From positions 1 through 57,173 of the forward strand of contig JAILOK010000044.1 of NCBI GenBank assembly GCA_024690825.1: DNA of 57,173 nt. The letters are read 5' to 3'. Source of the stretch: Lachnospiraceae bacterium (GTDB lineage Bacteria; Bacillota; Clostridia; Lachnospirales; Lachnospiraceae). The position numbers and the translations under genes were made by a program. This document shows positions 26,646-36,954 of this stretch, piece after piece (the first letter of the stretch is position 1; each line of letters starts with the position of its first letter). Under the pieces are notes generated by a model, which did no database searches, had not been told where the DNA came from, and worked only from the letters and a program-made list of their open reading frames with translations.

Positions 26646-27252
26646 TAAATCCTTAAGGACAGGCGGATTTATGAAACAAAGGATGTTTAATAAAACCTTT
26701 GCAGCGGGCCTTGCTGTTTTTGCGTTCGTGGAACTTTTCAATATCACGGATGCTTTTATCAACGGAAATCTTTTCTCGGGAAAACCTTCTCCGGTCCTGC
26801 TTTTTACCTACATGATCATAGGAATAGTCGAAGAGACCGTATTCCGGATCCTGCCGGGAAGGGTTTTTGGGGGGAAGCTTACTTCGGTGAAGAGGGAGGC
26901 GGCATTTATAATAATAACCTCTCTGGCCTTCGGGCTGTTTCATCTCGTGAACCTTCTTTCGGGAGCTTCTCTTTCCTACACCGTGCTCCAGATAGTATTT
27001 GCCGCATCCATTGGCAGTTTTTTCTGTCTGCTTTTCCTTAAGACCGGATCGCCGGTTCTTATTGTGGTTATGCATATTGCTCATGACATGATAACGGGCT
27101 TTAACACGCCGGAGCTTACGGGTGGAGTCATTTATTCCCTGCCGCTTAGCATGCGTGACATCATTGTTGTCGCAGTGCAGGCTTTGATATTCGTTGGATT
27201 TGTAATATTATTTATAACAGCTGACCCGGCAGGCGGCAGAAAGCAGGTATGA
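26638..27252 (+). CDS. CPBP family intramembrane protease
   Basis: About 204 residues with five or six membrane helices. Motif 1, EETVFR, is the EExxxR glutamate pair; motif 2 is FGLFHLVNL; motif 3 is HIAHDMITG. These form the metal site of the CPBP (Rce1/Abi) intramembrane protease family. The start is uncertain: ATG 26629, 26638 and 26671 are in frame; 26638 reproduces the ATGTCTGA overlap seen at the previous junction. Coupling to the AmmeMemoRadiSam genes is unusual and the link is unexplained. Some members of the family process bacteriocins or give immunity. Confidence 0.8.
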   Translation: MSDKSLRTGGFMKQRMFNKTFAAGLAVFAFVELFNITDAFINGNLFSGKPSPVLLFTYMIIGIVEETVFRILPGRVFGGKLTSVKREAAFIIITSLAFGLFHLVNLLSGASLSYTVLQIVFAASIGSFFCLLFLKTGSPVLIVVMHIAHDMITGFNTPELTGGVIYSLPLSMRDIIVVAVQALIFVGFVILFITADPAGGRKQV

Positions 27253-27391
27253 TCTTATGAGAACAAGCACATACGGGATAATACTTCCCTTATCGGAAGT
27301 GACGAAAAGGAAATAAAAGGGCATGGTGACGGATGAGATTATCACCGGTCAGATTTTGTTTTTTTCCCTTATTATGGTAAAATAATTTGTT

Positions 27392-28468
27392 ATGAAAAAA
27401 AGCGGGGCTTTGGCCGTGATGCTTGTCATGCTCGCCGCTCTCTGTCTTGCCGGATGCGGCAGGGGAGCAAAAAAGGAAGAGCAGGAGATAGTACTCACGA
27501 CAGGATTTGAGGAAAACGAAATATTCTTCATAGGGACCGAGAGGTGTACGGTGCCCGAGCTTAATGTTTATGTGCGCACCTCGCAGGGCCAGTACGAGGG
27601 AGTTTTCGGTGAGGAGATCTGGGACCGTGACATAGGTACCGAAACCCTGGAACAGTATCTGAAGAGGATGGCTCTCTACAGGCTTGCACGGATAAAGGCG
27701 ATGAAGCTTCTGGCCGAAACGCAAGGGATATCGCTTGACGAATCCGAAAGTGATAAATGCCTGAAAGCCGCGAAGGAATATTTCGCATCACTTTCCGAAG
27801 CGGATAAAAATCTGCTGGGAGCGGATGAGGAACTCATAAACAGGATGTACAGCGAGTTCGCCCTAGCGGACAAGGTATATAAAAGCATCACTGATGATGT
27901 GAACCCCGAGATAAGCGATGATGAGGCAAGGACCATCACGGTCAAACAGATACTCATCAAGACCTTTTACAGAGATGTATCCGGGAACCGCATTGATTAT
28001 AATGAAAAGCAGAAACGCGAGGCGTACGAGCGCGCTTCGACGATGCACAAAAGGCTTGAGAACGGTGAGGATTTCGATGCCCTGGCCGCCAGGTACAATG
28101 AAGATTCGCAGATAGTTTATTCTTTTGACAAGGACAGCAGTCTGCCGAAGGAATTTGTGGATACGGCCTTTAACATGGAAACCGACGAGGTCTCCGATAT
28201 CATAGAGACGCCCTTCGGATATCATGTATTAAAGTGTGTCAGTACCTTTGACAGGGAAGAAACCGACGAGAACAAGCTCAAGATCCTGAACAAAAAGAAG
28301 GAAGAGGTTTTTTCAAAAACCTACGATGAATTCGTGCAGTCACAGTATTCGGGATTGAACGACGAACTTTATAATGCCACGACCTATGACAGGTCGGCGC
28401 TTGAAACAAAAGAAAGCTTTTTCGATGTCTATAACAGGATATTTGAGGAAGACAAAGGACAATCATAA
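27392..28468 (+). CDS. PrsA-like foldase lipoprotein (parvulin peptidyl-prolyl isomerase)
   Basis: 358 residues. The lipoprotein signal ends in LAGC (Cys about 22), so the protein is anchored outside the membrane. The parvulin (PpiC) domain covers about residues 190-290, with VKQILIKTF, FDALAARYNED and TPFGYHVLK as family hallmarks, flanked by helical chaperone segments. PrsA-type foldases assist folding of secreted proteins and penicillin-binding proteins. Its stop overlaps the start of the PBP1A gene by one base (TAATG), a functionally sensible pairing. Confidence 0.9.
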   Translation: MKKSGALAVMLVMLAALCLAGCGRGAKKEEQEIVLTTGFEENEIFFIGTERCTVPELNVYVRTSQGQYEGVFGEEIWDRDIGTETLEQYLKRMALYRLARIKAMKLLAETQGISLDESESDKCLKAAKEYFASLSEADKNLLGADEELINRMYSEFALADKVYKSITDDVNPEISDDEARTITVKQILIKTFYRDVSGNRIDYNEKQKREAYERASTMHKRLENGEDFDALAARYNEDSQIVYSFDKDSSLPKEFVDTAFNMETDEVSDIIETPFGYHVLKCVSTFDREETDENKLKILNKKKEEVFSKTYDEFVQSQYSGLNDELYNATTYDRSALETKESFFDVYNRIFEEDKGQS

Positions 28469-31167
28469 TGAATTACAGTCACAGGGGCATACAGAATAAA
28501 AGAGCGGAGCTTAACGCAAAAATGCCGAAATTTGCCAATATGTTCGGGTCATTTTTCTATCAGGCTACCCTCATCATCATAGTGACGGCAGGTCTTGCGG
28601 GATGTTTTGCGGGAGTGGGAGTTTTCCGCGGAGTGCTGGCATCATCTCCCGATATTTCCACGATCGATGTGCGGCCTACGGGCTTTTCATCGACGGTATA
28701 TGACAGCCAGGGCAATCAGATCACAAAGCTTGTGGCGACAAATTCAAACAGGATCTATCAGACCATAGACAAGATACCCATTGATGTCCAGCATGCCTTT
28801 GTTGCCATAGAGGATGAAAGATTTTATGAGCATAACGGCATAGACATCAAAGGTATATTCCGTGCCGCATACATCGGCCTCACTCAGAAGGATTTCTCGC
28901 AGGGCGCAAGTACCATCACCCAGCAGCTTATAAAGAACAATGTATTTACGACATGGACATCCGAAAGTTCGTTTACGGACAAACTGAAGAGAAAGATCCA
29001 GGAGCAGTTTCTGGCCACCCGTCTTGAAAAAAGACCGGACATGACAAAGGATGCGATCCTGGAACTCTACCTCAACACCATCAATCTCGGGCAGAATACC
29101 CTTGGTGTACAGGCGGCGTCTCTGAGATATTTTAATAAACCCGTTTCGCAGCTTGACCTTTCGGAGGGAGCGGTCATAGCTGCGATCACATCAAATCCCT
29201 CACGATACAACCCGATATCCCATCCGGACAATAACGCGATAAGGAGAAAACTTGTGCTCGACCGTATGCTTGAGCAGGGTTTTATTACCGAAAGCGCATA
29301 TAATGAGGCTATAAACGATGATGTTTACTCGAGGATCCAGTCGGTCAACATGGCGGTTGAGAAAAATTCAATCAACTCTTACTTTGTGGATGCCATGATA
29401 AAAGAGGTTCTCTCCGACATGAAGAGCAAGCTCGGATATAATGACAACCAGGCATATAACATGCTCTATTCCGGCGGTCTGCAGATCTTTGCAACACAGG
29501 ATCCCCGTATCCAGAAGATCTGCGACGAGGTATGCTCCGATCCCGAGACCTATCCGGAAAAGACGCATTATCTCCTTGATTATCAGATCACGGGAACCGA
29601 CCGTGACGGCAAGGTTCAGAATTTTTCTTCGCAGATGATGGAACTTTATTTCAAGGAAGAAGGCAGGAGCGGCTACAACAGGCTCTATCTTTCCGAGGAC
29701 GAGGCAAGGGAGGATGCGGATGCCTACAAGGCCTATGTGGAAAGCCAGGGATATACGATCGTAAATGACCATATATCAATAACTCCCCAGCCGCAGATCT
29801 CTTTAACCGTCGCGGACCAGTCCACGGGATATATCAAGGGCATCGTCGGAGGAAGAGGCGCGAAGACCGCAAGTCTGACGCTTAACCGTGCGACCGATAC
29901 GATGAGGCAGCCGGGATCCACCTTCAAGGTTGTATCCACCTATGCGCCTGCATTTGACACCGGACAGAAGACGCTGGCATCGGTTTCGATGGATGAGCCC
30001 TTCAACTATGTGAACGGCAGGCCCGTCAAGAACTGGTACAGCGGTTACAAGGGCGTGTGTACCATGAGATACGGTATCGAACAGTCGCTGAACATCATCA
30101 CCGTAAAGACGCTGACGGACATCACTCCGCAGCTTGGATTTGAATATCTGCAGAGGTTCGGATTCACGACACTGGTTGACAGCGAGGTCCTTTCCGACGG
30201 CAGCATAGCAACCGACATCACGCAGGCTCTGGCATTGGGAGGTATCACCCACGGCGTGAAGAATCACGAGCTCAACGCCGCCTACGCGACCATAGCCAAT
30301 AAGGGCGTTTATATCAAGCCGACCTTTTATACAAAGATCCTCGACCACGACGGGAATGTCCTGATCGACAATACAAGGATCCAGGGCAGACGGGTCCTCC
30401 GGGAATCCACGGCCTACTGTCTGATCTCGGCCATGGAGGATGTTGTCACAAAGGGAACCGGAGCAAAGGTGAATTTTGAAGGTCAGAAGCTTGCCGGAAA
30501 GACAGGTACGACCTCTGATAATAAGGACGTGTGGTTTGCCGGATTTTCACCGTATTATACCTGCACTACCTGGGCAGGCTATGACAATAACGAACAGCTC
30601 TCCGACAGCGACCAGAAGGCGCTTGCCAAGACTGTCTGGAAGGCTGTCATGCAGCGAATCCATGAAGGCTTCCCCGAAAAGGATTTTGAAAAACCCGAAA
30701 CCGTCGTGACGGCGCTGGCCTGCAACCAGTCGGGAAATCTGGCAGCGGATTTCTGTCAGGCCATGGGTTCTGCCTATGTTGAATATTTTGACAAGGATTT
30801 CGTTCCGAAGGAACCCTGTACCGGTCATCTCATGGGAGATTATTATATGTGCGCGCTCACGGGACAGGCAGCATCCGAAACCTGCCCTGTAAGAGTCGCA
30901 GGCGTGCCGATAGCGGCAGGATGGTGTCCTCATTCGCTTAATGCCGACGGAACGGTCCGTACGGATCCGACACCTGCCGAGATAGCTCAGGCTTTGATGG
31001 CAGCTTCCGGACAGGGTGACGGTTCGGAGACCGATCCCAATGCGGCCGATCCTCTGCAGGCTGCGCAGGATGCGCTTGCCGGCGCTGTACAGCAGCAACA
31101 GCAGCAGCCGCAGCCATTGCCGGATGTGACACAGATGGTGCCTGTGACACCGCAGCCGAATCAGTAG
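28468..31167 (+). CDS. class A penicillin-binding protein 1A
   Basis: 899 residues. One N-terminal membrane helix (about 33-55), then a GT51 transglycosylase domain (VAIEDERFYEHNGID, QGASTITQQLIKN, KIQEQFLATRLE) and a transpeptidase domain with the S-x-x-K serine in PGSTFKVV (about residue 484), SLN (about 536) and KTGTT (about 677). The tail after residue 780 is low-complexity, rich in Gln, Pro and Ala. It polymerises and cross-links peptidoglycan at the outer face of the membrane. Coupled to the upstream foldase gene and followed after 19 bases by a glycosyltransferase gene. Confidence 0.95.
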   Translation: MNYSHRGIQNKRAELNAKMPKFANMFGSFFYQATLIIIVTAGLAGCFAGVGVFRGVLASSPDISTIDVRPTGFSSTVYDSQGNQITKLVATNSNRIYQTIDKIPIDVQHAFVAIEDERFYEHNGIDIKGIFRAAYIGLTQKDFSQGASTITQQLIKNNVFTTWTSESSFTDKLKRKIQEQFLATRLEKRPDMTKDAILELYLNTINLGQNTLGVQAASLRYFNKPVSQLDLSEGAVIAAITSNPSRYNPISHPDNNAIRRKLVLDRMLEQGFITESAYNEAINDDVYSRIQSVNMAVEKNSINSYFVDAMIKEVLSDMKSKLGYNDNQAYNMLYSGGLQIFATQDPRIQKICDEVCSDPETYPEKTHYLLDYQITGTDRDGKVQNFSSQMMELYFKEEGRSGYNRLYLSEDEAREDADAYKAYVESQGYTIVNDHISITPQPQISLTVADQSTGYIKGIVGGRGAKTASLTLNRATDTMRQPGSTFKVVSTYAPAFDTGQKTLASVSMDEPFNYVNGRPVKNWYSGYKGVCTMRYGIEQSLNIITVKTLTDITPQLGFEYLQRFGFTTLVDSEVLSDGSIATDITQALALGGITHGVKNHELNAAYATIANKGVYIKPTFYTKILDHDGNVLIDNTRIQGRRVLRESTAYCLISAMEDVVTKGTGAKVNFEGQKLAGKTGTTSDNKDVWFAGFSPYYTCTTWAGYDNNEQLSDSDQKALAKTVWKAVMQRIHEGFPEKDFEKPETVVTALACNQSGNLAADFCQAMGSAYVEYFDKDFVPKEPCTGHLMGDYYMCALTGQAASETCPVRVAGVPIAAGWCPHSLNADGTVRTDPTPAEIAQALMAASGQGDGSETDPNAADPLQAAQDALAGAVQQQQQQPQPLPDVTQMVPVTPQPNQ

Positions 31168-31186
31168 ATTTAGTAAGGAGTCTGAC

Positions 31187-32512
31187 ATGAACTACAGCGG
31201 AGTGAGTGTTTCTGTAATCATAGCGATATATAATGCCGAAAAATATCTGAAAAGAGCCCTTGATTCCCTGATGCAGCAGACACACAAGCGGTTTGAGATC
31301 ATCTTTGTTGAGGACGGATCCACCGATGATTCGAGAGCGATCCTTGCCAGATACTCGGCGATAGACGACCGTATCAGGGTGCTCCACCAGCCTGTGGAAT
31401 CACGCAATGCCTCCAGGGCTTTCAATATGGGGATAGACCATGCCAGGGGAGAGTATCTGCTGCTGCTCAACGATTATGATATCTTTGAGCCGGATCTGGT
31501 TGAAAAGACGATCAACAAGGCGCGTGAGACGGGAAGCGACATAGTCCTGTTTGACGGGTATCTGTATGACGCCGAGACTGATTCGGACAGATATGCCGAT
31601 ATCTATCTGAACAGAGTTGCGCTTGCCGGACGCGATACCTTCAGACCGAAGGACAGGAGCGGTGACCTGTATTCGATCACTGCCGGATGCACCTGGAACA
31701 TGCTGATATCAAGGCATCTCCTTGATTATTATAATATAAGACTGAGGGATCTTGACGGAGCCTTCGATCTTGAATTTTCATATCTTGCGCTTTCATGCGC
31801 AAGCCGCGTGAGCGTTCTCTATGAAAGGCTCGTACACAACAGGCGCTATGCGGAAAACAATCACAGGACAAGGATAAACGAATGGCCGGAAACGGGCTAC
31901 ATGGCTTATTTTAACTTAAGGGAGGAACTTAAAAAACGATCCCTCTACGACACCTTCAGAGTGGCTTTCGTAAATAAGGTCATGACCGAGATAGAGGACT
32001 ACTTAAAGAGAATGACGGACAGCGAAAGCTTCCTGAAACTGTACGGGGATCTGCAGAGAGAGTACCTCTACAAGCTTGGAACCTTTGAGATAAAGGATGA
32101 GGAGTTTGCCACAAGACATGCCCTGCTCATCCGTGACGCGATAAAGACGATGGCTCCGATGGAATATCTCTTAAATGCGAAGGATGATGTCATCGAAAGA
32201 GAAAGGGATTATTTCAAACTTCCGTTTTCAAGGGACAGGGAAGAAGGCGTCAGAGTCGCGATCTTCGGATCCGATGATCTTGCCACGCGCACTTATTATA
32301 ATGCTCTGAAGGAGGATGATGTCGAGGTGGTATGCTGGACCGATTTTGACTCTTCGGGATTTAATCCGGTCATCAAGAGCGTGGATGAGATGAAGGAAAG
32401 AGATCCCGACTATATAGTGGTCGTCAATCAGGGACCGGCGTATTTCAGAAGGGTGAAGGAATATCTGAAGTCAAAGGGTGTGGATACGAAAAAGATAGTA
32501 CCTTTACGGTAA
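31187..32512 (+). CDS. family 2 glycosyltransferase with a C-terminal Rossmann-like extension
   Basis: 441 residues. A GT-A fold opens with VSVIIAIYNAEKYLKRALDS and FVEDGSTDDS (nucleotide-sugar binding). The metal-binding DxD position reads LNDYDIF rather than LDSDDI, so the first Asp is Asn; YD remains. Residues 350-441 form a small alpha/beta domain (VRVAIFGSDDLATRTYYNAL onward). Soluble, no membrane helix. Likely transfers sugar to a cell-envelope glycan or a protein; donor and acceptor are not inferable. It lies within the PBP1A/foldase cluster. Confidence 0.8.
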   Translation: MNYSGVSVSVIIAIYNAEKYLKRALDSLMQQTHKRFEIIFVEDGSTDDSRAILARYSAIDDRIRVLHQPVESRNASRAFNMGIDHARGEYLLLLNDYDIFEPDLVEKTINKARETGSDIVLFDGYLYDAETDSDRYADIYLNRVALAGRDTFRPKDRSGDLYSITAGCTWNMLISRHLLDYYNIRLRDLDGAFDLEFSYLALSCASRVSVLYERLVHNRRYAENNHRTRINEWPETGYMAYFNLREELKKRSLYDTFRVAFVNKVMTEIEDYLKRMTDSESFLKLYGDLQREYLYKLGTFEIKDEEFATRHALLIRDAIKTMAPMEYLLNAKDDVIERERDYFKLPFSRDREEGVRVAIFGSDDLATRTYYNALKEDDVEVVCWTDFDSSGFNPVIKSVDEMKERDPDYIVVVNQGPAYFRRVKEYLKSKGVDTKKIVPLR

Positions 32513-32525
32513 GGAGTTTTGGGCG

Positions 32526-32996
32526 ATGGAAAACACCGAGATAGAGCGCAAGTGGCTCGTAAAGCAGGAACCGTTTGACCTTTCAAAATATGAGAACATC
32601 GAGATGGAGCAGGCATATTTAAACATCTCGCCGACTGTGCGCATAAGAAGAGAAAACGATGAATATATCCTGACCTACAAGGGGATAGGAGAGGGCATAT
32701 CACACGCCGAATACAACATTCCGATCACGAAGGAAGCCTATGAACACATGCTTCCGAAGGCCGACGGCATCGTGATCAGAAAGACAAGATATGTCATTCC
32801 GCTTGACGGCACTCTTAAGGCTGAGCTTGACCACTTCAAGGAACCCTATGAGGGATTAAAGATCGTAGAGGTGGAGTTTGATTCCCTTGAAGATGCAGAG
32901 AGTTTTGAGGCGCCTTCCTGGTTCGGGGAGGATGTGAGCAATGATCCGCGCTTTAAGAATGCGAGGATGGCTGTGGAAGGGACGCTGAAGTATTGA
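32526..32996 (+). CDS. CYTH domain protein
   Basis: 156 residues. The CYTH signature ExExK appears near the N-terminus as EIERKW, followed by alternating charged strands (RIRRENDEYILTYKG, KAELDHF, IVEVEF) that build the triphosphate tunnel. Family members hydrolyse inorganic triphosphate or thiamine triphosphate or make cAMP; bacterial stand-alone CYTH proteins are mostly tripolyphosphatases. It follows the GT2 gene after 13 bases. Confidence 0.85.
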   Translation: MENTEIERKWLVKQEPFDLSKYENIEMEQAYLNISPTVRIRRENDEYILTYKGIGEGISHAEYNIPITKEAYEHMLPKADGIVIRKTRYVIPLDGTLKAELDHFKEPYEGLKIVEVEFDSLEDAESFEAPSWFGEDVSNDPRFKNARMAVEGTLKY

Positions 32997-33094
32997 AGAT
33001 TTTACAATTTACTGGAAAAACTGTACATTTTGTGGTATATTATTTCAGTTGTGTTAATTTAGGAAATATATAGTGTTGAAAGGAATTATTAAAG

Positions 33095-34480
33095 ATGAGT
33101 CTGAAGGTCGAGAAATTAGAGCATAACATGGCAAAGCTTACTATAGAGTCTCCGGCGGAGGATCTTGAGAAAGCGCTGCAGGGTGCGTATCTGAAGCAGA
33201 GGGGAAAGATCAATATCCCCGGATTCAGAAAGGGCAAGGCGCCCAGGCAGCTTATAGAGAAAATGTACGGACCGGAAGTATTTTACGAGGATGCCGCAAA
33301 CGACCTTATAAATACCGCATATGCCGATGCATTAAAGGAAACGGAAGAAGAGATAGTATCAAGGCCCCAGATCGAGGTGGTACAGATCGAAAAGGGCAAG
33401 CCCTTTATCTTCACGGCTGAAGTTGCCTTAAAGCCCGAGATCCAGCTTGGCAAGTACAAGGGAGTAAAGGTTGAAAAGATCAATACCGATGTAAAGGATT
33501 CGGAGATCGAGGACAAGCTTAAGGAAGAACAGAACAGGAACGCCAGAAAGGTCGAAGTGACTGACCGCGCCGTAAAGGATAAGGACATCGTAAACATAGA
33601 TTACTCGGGAAGCGTTGACGGTGAAGTGTTTGCCGGCGGAACTGCCGAAGGACAGGAACTGGAGATCGGTTCACATACCTTCATCGACAATTTCGAGGAT
33701 CAGATCATAGGAAAGAACATCGGTGATGAGTTCGATGTAAATGTTACATTCCCCGAGGAATATCATGAAAAGAGTCTTGCAGGAAAGCCTGCGGTATTTA
33801 AGGTAAAGCTTAACGGCATCACGGAAAACCGGCTGCCGGAGCTTAATGATGATTTTGCCGATGATGTTTCGGAATTCTCCACTCTTAAGGAGTATAAGGA
33901 AGACATCAAAAAGAAATTAAAGGAGAGCAAGGAGGCGGAAGCAAAGAGGATCAAGACGGACCAGGCATTAAAGGCCATCGTCGAAGATTCCGAGATGGAC
34001 ATCCCTCAGGCGATGATCGACACTGAGGCAGAGCAGCTCATCCAGAACTTTGCAAACCGTTTCAGACAGCAGGGACTGACGCTTCAGCAGTATATGCAGT
34101 TCTCCGGCATGACAGCAGACAAATTAAAAGAGGATATGTCAAATCAGGCAAAGATGAACATCGAATCAAGGCTTGTGCTTGAGGCGGTCGTGAAGGCGGA
34201 AAAGCTTGAGGCATCCGACGAGGAGCTTGATAAGGAACTCGAGGAGATGGCAAAGCAGTACCGCATTGAAAAGGACAAGATCCGCGAAATTCTCGGCGAA
34301 GAAGAGACGGAAAATATAAGACTGAATGTTGCGATGCAGAAGGCTGCGGATTTTATTGCTGACAATTCAAAAGAGGACGCAAAGAAAAAAGCAGAGCTTC
34401 CCGAAGACGGAGAAGTGATCGAAAAGAAGAGTGCGCCGAAAAAGAGATCCGCATCGGCGAAAAAGAAAGAGGAGGAATAA
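33095..34480 (+). CDS. tig: trigger factor
   Basis: 461 residues, slightly longer than usual because of a Lys/Glu/Ala-rich tail. The ribosome-binding signature GFRKGK is at about residue 44; an FKBP-type isomerase domain follows (VNIDYSGSVDGEVFAGG, FPEEYHEKSLAGKPAVFKV) and then the helical chaperone domain. It binds ribosomes at the exit tunnel and folds nascent chains. First of the tig-clpP-clpX-ysxC block, three bases before clpP. Confidence 0.95.
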   Translation: MSLKVEKLEHNMAKLTIESPAEDLEKALQGAYLKQRGKINIPGFRKGKAPRQLIEKMYGPEVFYEDAANDLINTAYADALKETEEEIVSRPQIEVVQIEKGKPFIFTAEVALKPEIQLGKYKGVKVEKINTDVKDSEIEDKLKEEQNRNARKVEVTDRAVKDKDIVNIDYSGSVDGEVFAGGTAEGQELEIGSHTFIDNFEDQIIGKNIGDEFDVNVTFPEEYHEKSLAGKPAVFKVKLNGITENRLPELNDDFADDVSEFSTLKEYKEDIKKKLKESKEAEAKRIKTDQALKAIVEDSEMDIPQAMIDTEAEQLIQNFANRFRQQGLTLQQYMQFSGMTADKLKEDMSNQAKMNIESRLVLEAVVKAEKLEASDEELDKELEEMAKQYRIEKDKIREILGEEETENIRLNVAMQKAADFIADNSKEDAKKKAELPEDGEVIEKKSAPKKRSASAKKKEEE

Positions 34481-34483
34481 GAG

Positions 34484-35098
34484 ATGCTTGTGCCTACCGT
34501 CATTGAGACGACCAACAGAGGCGAGAGAGCCTATGATATCTATTCCAGGCTTTTAAAGGAGAGGATAGTATTTCTCGGAGACGAGGTTAATTCAACGACA
34601 GCCGGACTTGTGGTTGCGCAGATGCTTTTCCTTGAGGCCGAGGATCCCGAAAAGGATATCCATTTCTATATAGACAGCCCCGGGGGTTCGGTACCGGACG
34701 GTCTTGCGATCTACGATACGATGCAGTATGTAAAGTGTGATGTTTCTACGATCTGCATAGGCATGGCTGCTTCCATGGGTGCATTTCTCCTTGCAGGAGG
34801 AGCGAAGGGAAAGAGACTCATCCTTCCCAATGCCGAGGTAATGATCCACCAGCCTTTGGGCGGAGCTCAGGGACAGGCTACCGAGATTCAGATAGCAGCA
34901 GAGCATATATTACGCACAAAGAAAAGACTTAATGAGATGCTTGCCGCAAATACGGGACAGCCTCTTGAAAAGGTATCTGCAGATACCGAGCGCGACAACT
35001 GGATGAGCGCAGAAGAAGCGAAAGAATACGGGCTTGTTGATCGGGTAGTGGTAAACAGGCTTGAAAGTGAAAAGGAAAAAGATAAGGATAAGAAATAA
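34484..35098 (+). CDS. clpP: ATP-dependent Clp protease proteolytic subunit
   Basis: 204 residues, usual length. The catalytic triad is visible: Ser97 in GMAASMGAF, His122 in MIHQPLGG and Asp about 171 in [16 protein letters not shown] marks the oxyanion region. It forms the tetradecameric chamber served by ClpX, encoded next. The short charged tail (KEKDKDKK) is extra. Stop and clpX start overlap as TAATG. Confidence 0.97.
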   Translation: MLVPTVIETTNRGERAYDIYSRLLKERIVFLGDEVNSTTAGLVVAQMLFLEAEDPEKDIHFYIDSPGGSVPDGLAIYDTMQYVKCDVSTICIGMAASMGAFLLAGGAKGKRLILPNAEVMIHQPLGGAQGQATEIQIAAEHILRTKKRLNEMLAANTGQPLEKVSADTERDNWMSAEEAKEYGLVDRVVVNRLESEKEKDKDKK

Positions 35099-36381
35099 TG
35101 GCCGGGAAAAATTTTGATGACAGGATCAGATGTTCATTTTGCGGAAAGACCCAGGACCAGGTTCAGAAACTCATAGCCGGTCCCAACGGGACGTATATAT
35201 GCGACGAATGCATCGCGATCTGTGCCGACATCATCGATGAGGAAAATGAAGACGCGGGATATAATGAAAACCTTGAGATCAATCTCTTAAAGCCCGAGGA
35301 GATAAATGATTTCCTCAACGAATATGTGATCGGACAGGAGGAAGCAAAGAAAGTCCTGTCTGTTGCAGTCTACAATCATTATAAGAGAATACTGGCGCCG
35401 CCCGATCCCGAGGTTGAGCTGCAGAAGAGCAACATATTGATGCTCGGACCTACCGGAAGCGGAAAGACACTCCTTGCACAGACGCTTGCGAAGATCATAA
35501 ATGTTCCTTTTGCGATAGCGGATGCAACCTCGCTTACCGAGGCGGGTTATGTGGGAGAGGATGTTGAGAATATCCTTCTTAAACTGATCCAGGCTTCCGA
35601 TTATGATGTGGACAGGGCCCAGGTCGGCATAGTCTATATTGACGAGATTGACAAGATATCGAGAAAGGGAGAGAACGTATCGATAACGAGAGATGTATCC
35701 GGAGAGGGCGTGCAGCAGGCGCTTCTTAAGATCATCGAAGGTACGGTCGCTTCGGTTCCGCCTCAGGGAGGCAGGAAGCATCCCCATCAGGAGATGATAC
35801 AGATAGATACCACGAACATCCTCTTTATTGTCGGCGGAGCCTTTGAGGGTCTCGACAAGATAGTGGAGACAAGACTCGATCAGAAATCCATAGGTTTTAA
35901 TGTGGATATCGGAGACAAGCGCGATGATGACCAGAACAGGGCTTTCCACAGCGTGCAGCCCGAGGATCTGGTAAAGTACGGTATCATACCCGAGCTTGTG
36001 GGAAGACTTCCCGTAAATGTGGCTTTGGACAATCTGGACAGGGATGCGCTCATCAGGATACTTACCGAACCGAAGAGCGCGATAATCAAACAGTATATAA
36101 GGCTGATGGCTTTGGATGATGTTAAGCTCACGTTTGAAAAGGACGCGGTGGAAGCAATCGCGGACAAGGCCATAGCAAGAAAGACCGGTGCGAGAGGCTT
36201 GAGGTCGATCCTCGAGGAGATACTGACAGACATCATGTTCAAGGTTCCTTCAGATGAGACCATAGTGGAGGTCAAGATCACTAAGGGAACGGTAGAAAAG
36301 AAGGGCGAGCCTTTGGTAGTGCATGATGAGCACCACGGTTACAAGAAGAGGTCTTATGATAATAAAAACAGCGGAGCTTGA
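35098..36381 (+). CDS. clpX: ATP-dependent Clp protease ATP-binding subunit ClpX
   Basis: 427 residues. An N-terminal zinc-binding domain (CSFCGKTQ and CDECIAIC), then one AAA+ module: Walker [11 protein letters not shown] (about residue 117), Walker B VYIDEIDK, pore loop GYVGED and sensor-2 region [10 protein letters not shown]. It unfolds substrates and feeds ClpP. The 3' end overlaps the ysxC start by 26 bases. No lon gene lies between clpX and ysxC, unlike the Bacillus order. Confidence 0.97.
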   Translation: MAGKNFDDRIRCSFCGKTQDQVQKLIAGPNGTYICDECIAICADIIDEENEDAGYNENLEINLLKPEEINDFLNEYVIGQEEAKKVLSVAVYNHYKRILAPPDPEVELQKSNILMLGPTGSGKTLLAQTLAKIINVPFAIADATSLTEAGYVGEDVENILLKLIQASDYDVDRAQVGIVYIDEIDKISRKGENVSITRDVSGEGVQQALLKIIEGTVASVPPQGGRKHPHQEMIQIDTTNILFIVGGAFEGLDKIVETRLDQKSIGFNVDIGDKRDDDQNRAFHSVQPEDLVKYGIIPELVGRLPVNVALDNLDRDALIRILTEPKSAIIKQYIRLMALDDVKLTFEKDAVEAIADKAIARKTGARGLRSILEEILTDIMFKVPSDETIVEVKITKGTVEKKGEPLVVHDEHHGYKKRSYDNKNSGA

Positions 36382-36952
36382 AACTGTAGCAGGTGTAACA
36401 ACAAAGGGTCTGCCCGGGACGGGCAGGCCCGAATTTGCATTTGCGGGGAGGAGCAATGTAGGTAAATCTTCACTGATAAACTCCATCGCAAAAAGGAAGG
36501 CTCTTGCAAGGACATCGGGAACTCCGGGCAAGACCCAGACCATGAATTTTTATAATATAAACAACGAGCTTACGCTTGTGGATCTTCCGGGCTACGGCTA
36601 CGCGAAGGTTGATCAGGACTTTAAGAAGAAGTGGGGAAGGATGATAGAAAAGTACCTCACGGGTTCAAAAACTCTTAAGGGGATCATCTTAATGGTTGAC
36701 ATAAGACATAAGCCTACGGCCGACGATCTTGATATGTATGAGTGGATAAGGCCGCAGGATCTGAGCTGCGCAGTTGTTGCGACAAAGCTTGACAAGCTTA
36801 AAAGATCAGAGGTAAAAAAAGCGCTCGAGCTTATCCGGAATACATTGAGGATCAGAGAGGGTGACATTCTCATACCGTTTTCCGCCTCTACCGGAGCGGG
36901 AAGGGATGAGGTCTGTGAATACATTGAAAACAATATGCGGGAGGTTGAATGA
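36356..36952 (+). CDS. ysxC: ribosome biogenesis GTP-binding protein YsxC/EngB
   Basis: 198 residues from ATG 36356 (AGAGG upstream). GTPase motifs G1 [10 protein letters not shown]3 [10 protein letters not shown]4 TKLDKL and G5 FSAST are all present. It is needed for assembly of the large ribosomal subunit. It overlaps clpX and runs straight into the first G3E GTPase gene. Confidence 0.95.
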   Translation: MIIKTAELETVAGVTTKGLPGTGRPEFAFAGRSNVGKSSLINSIAKRKALARTSGTPGKTQTMNFYNINNELTLVDLPGYGYAKVDQDFKKKWGRMIEKYLTGSKTLKGIILMVDIRHKPTADDLDMYEWIRPQDLSCAVVATKLDKLKRSEVKKALELIRNTLRIREGDILIPFSASTGAGRDEVCEYIENNMREVE

Positions 36953-36954
36953 TC

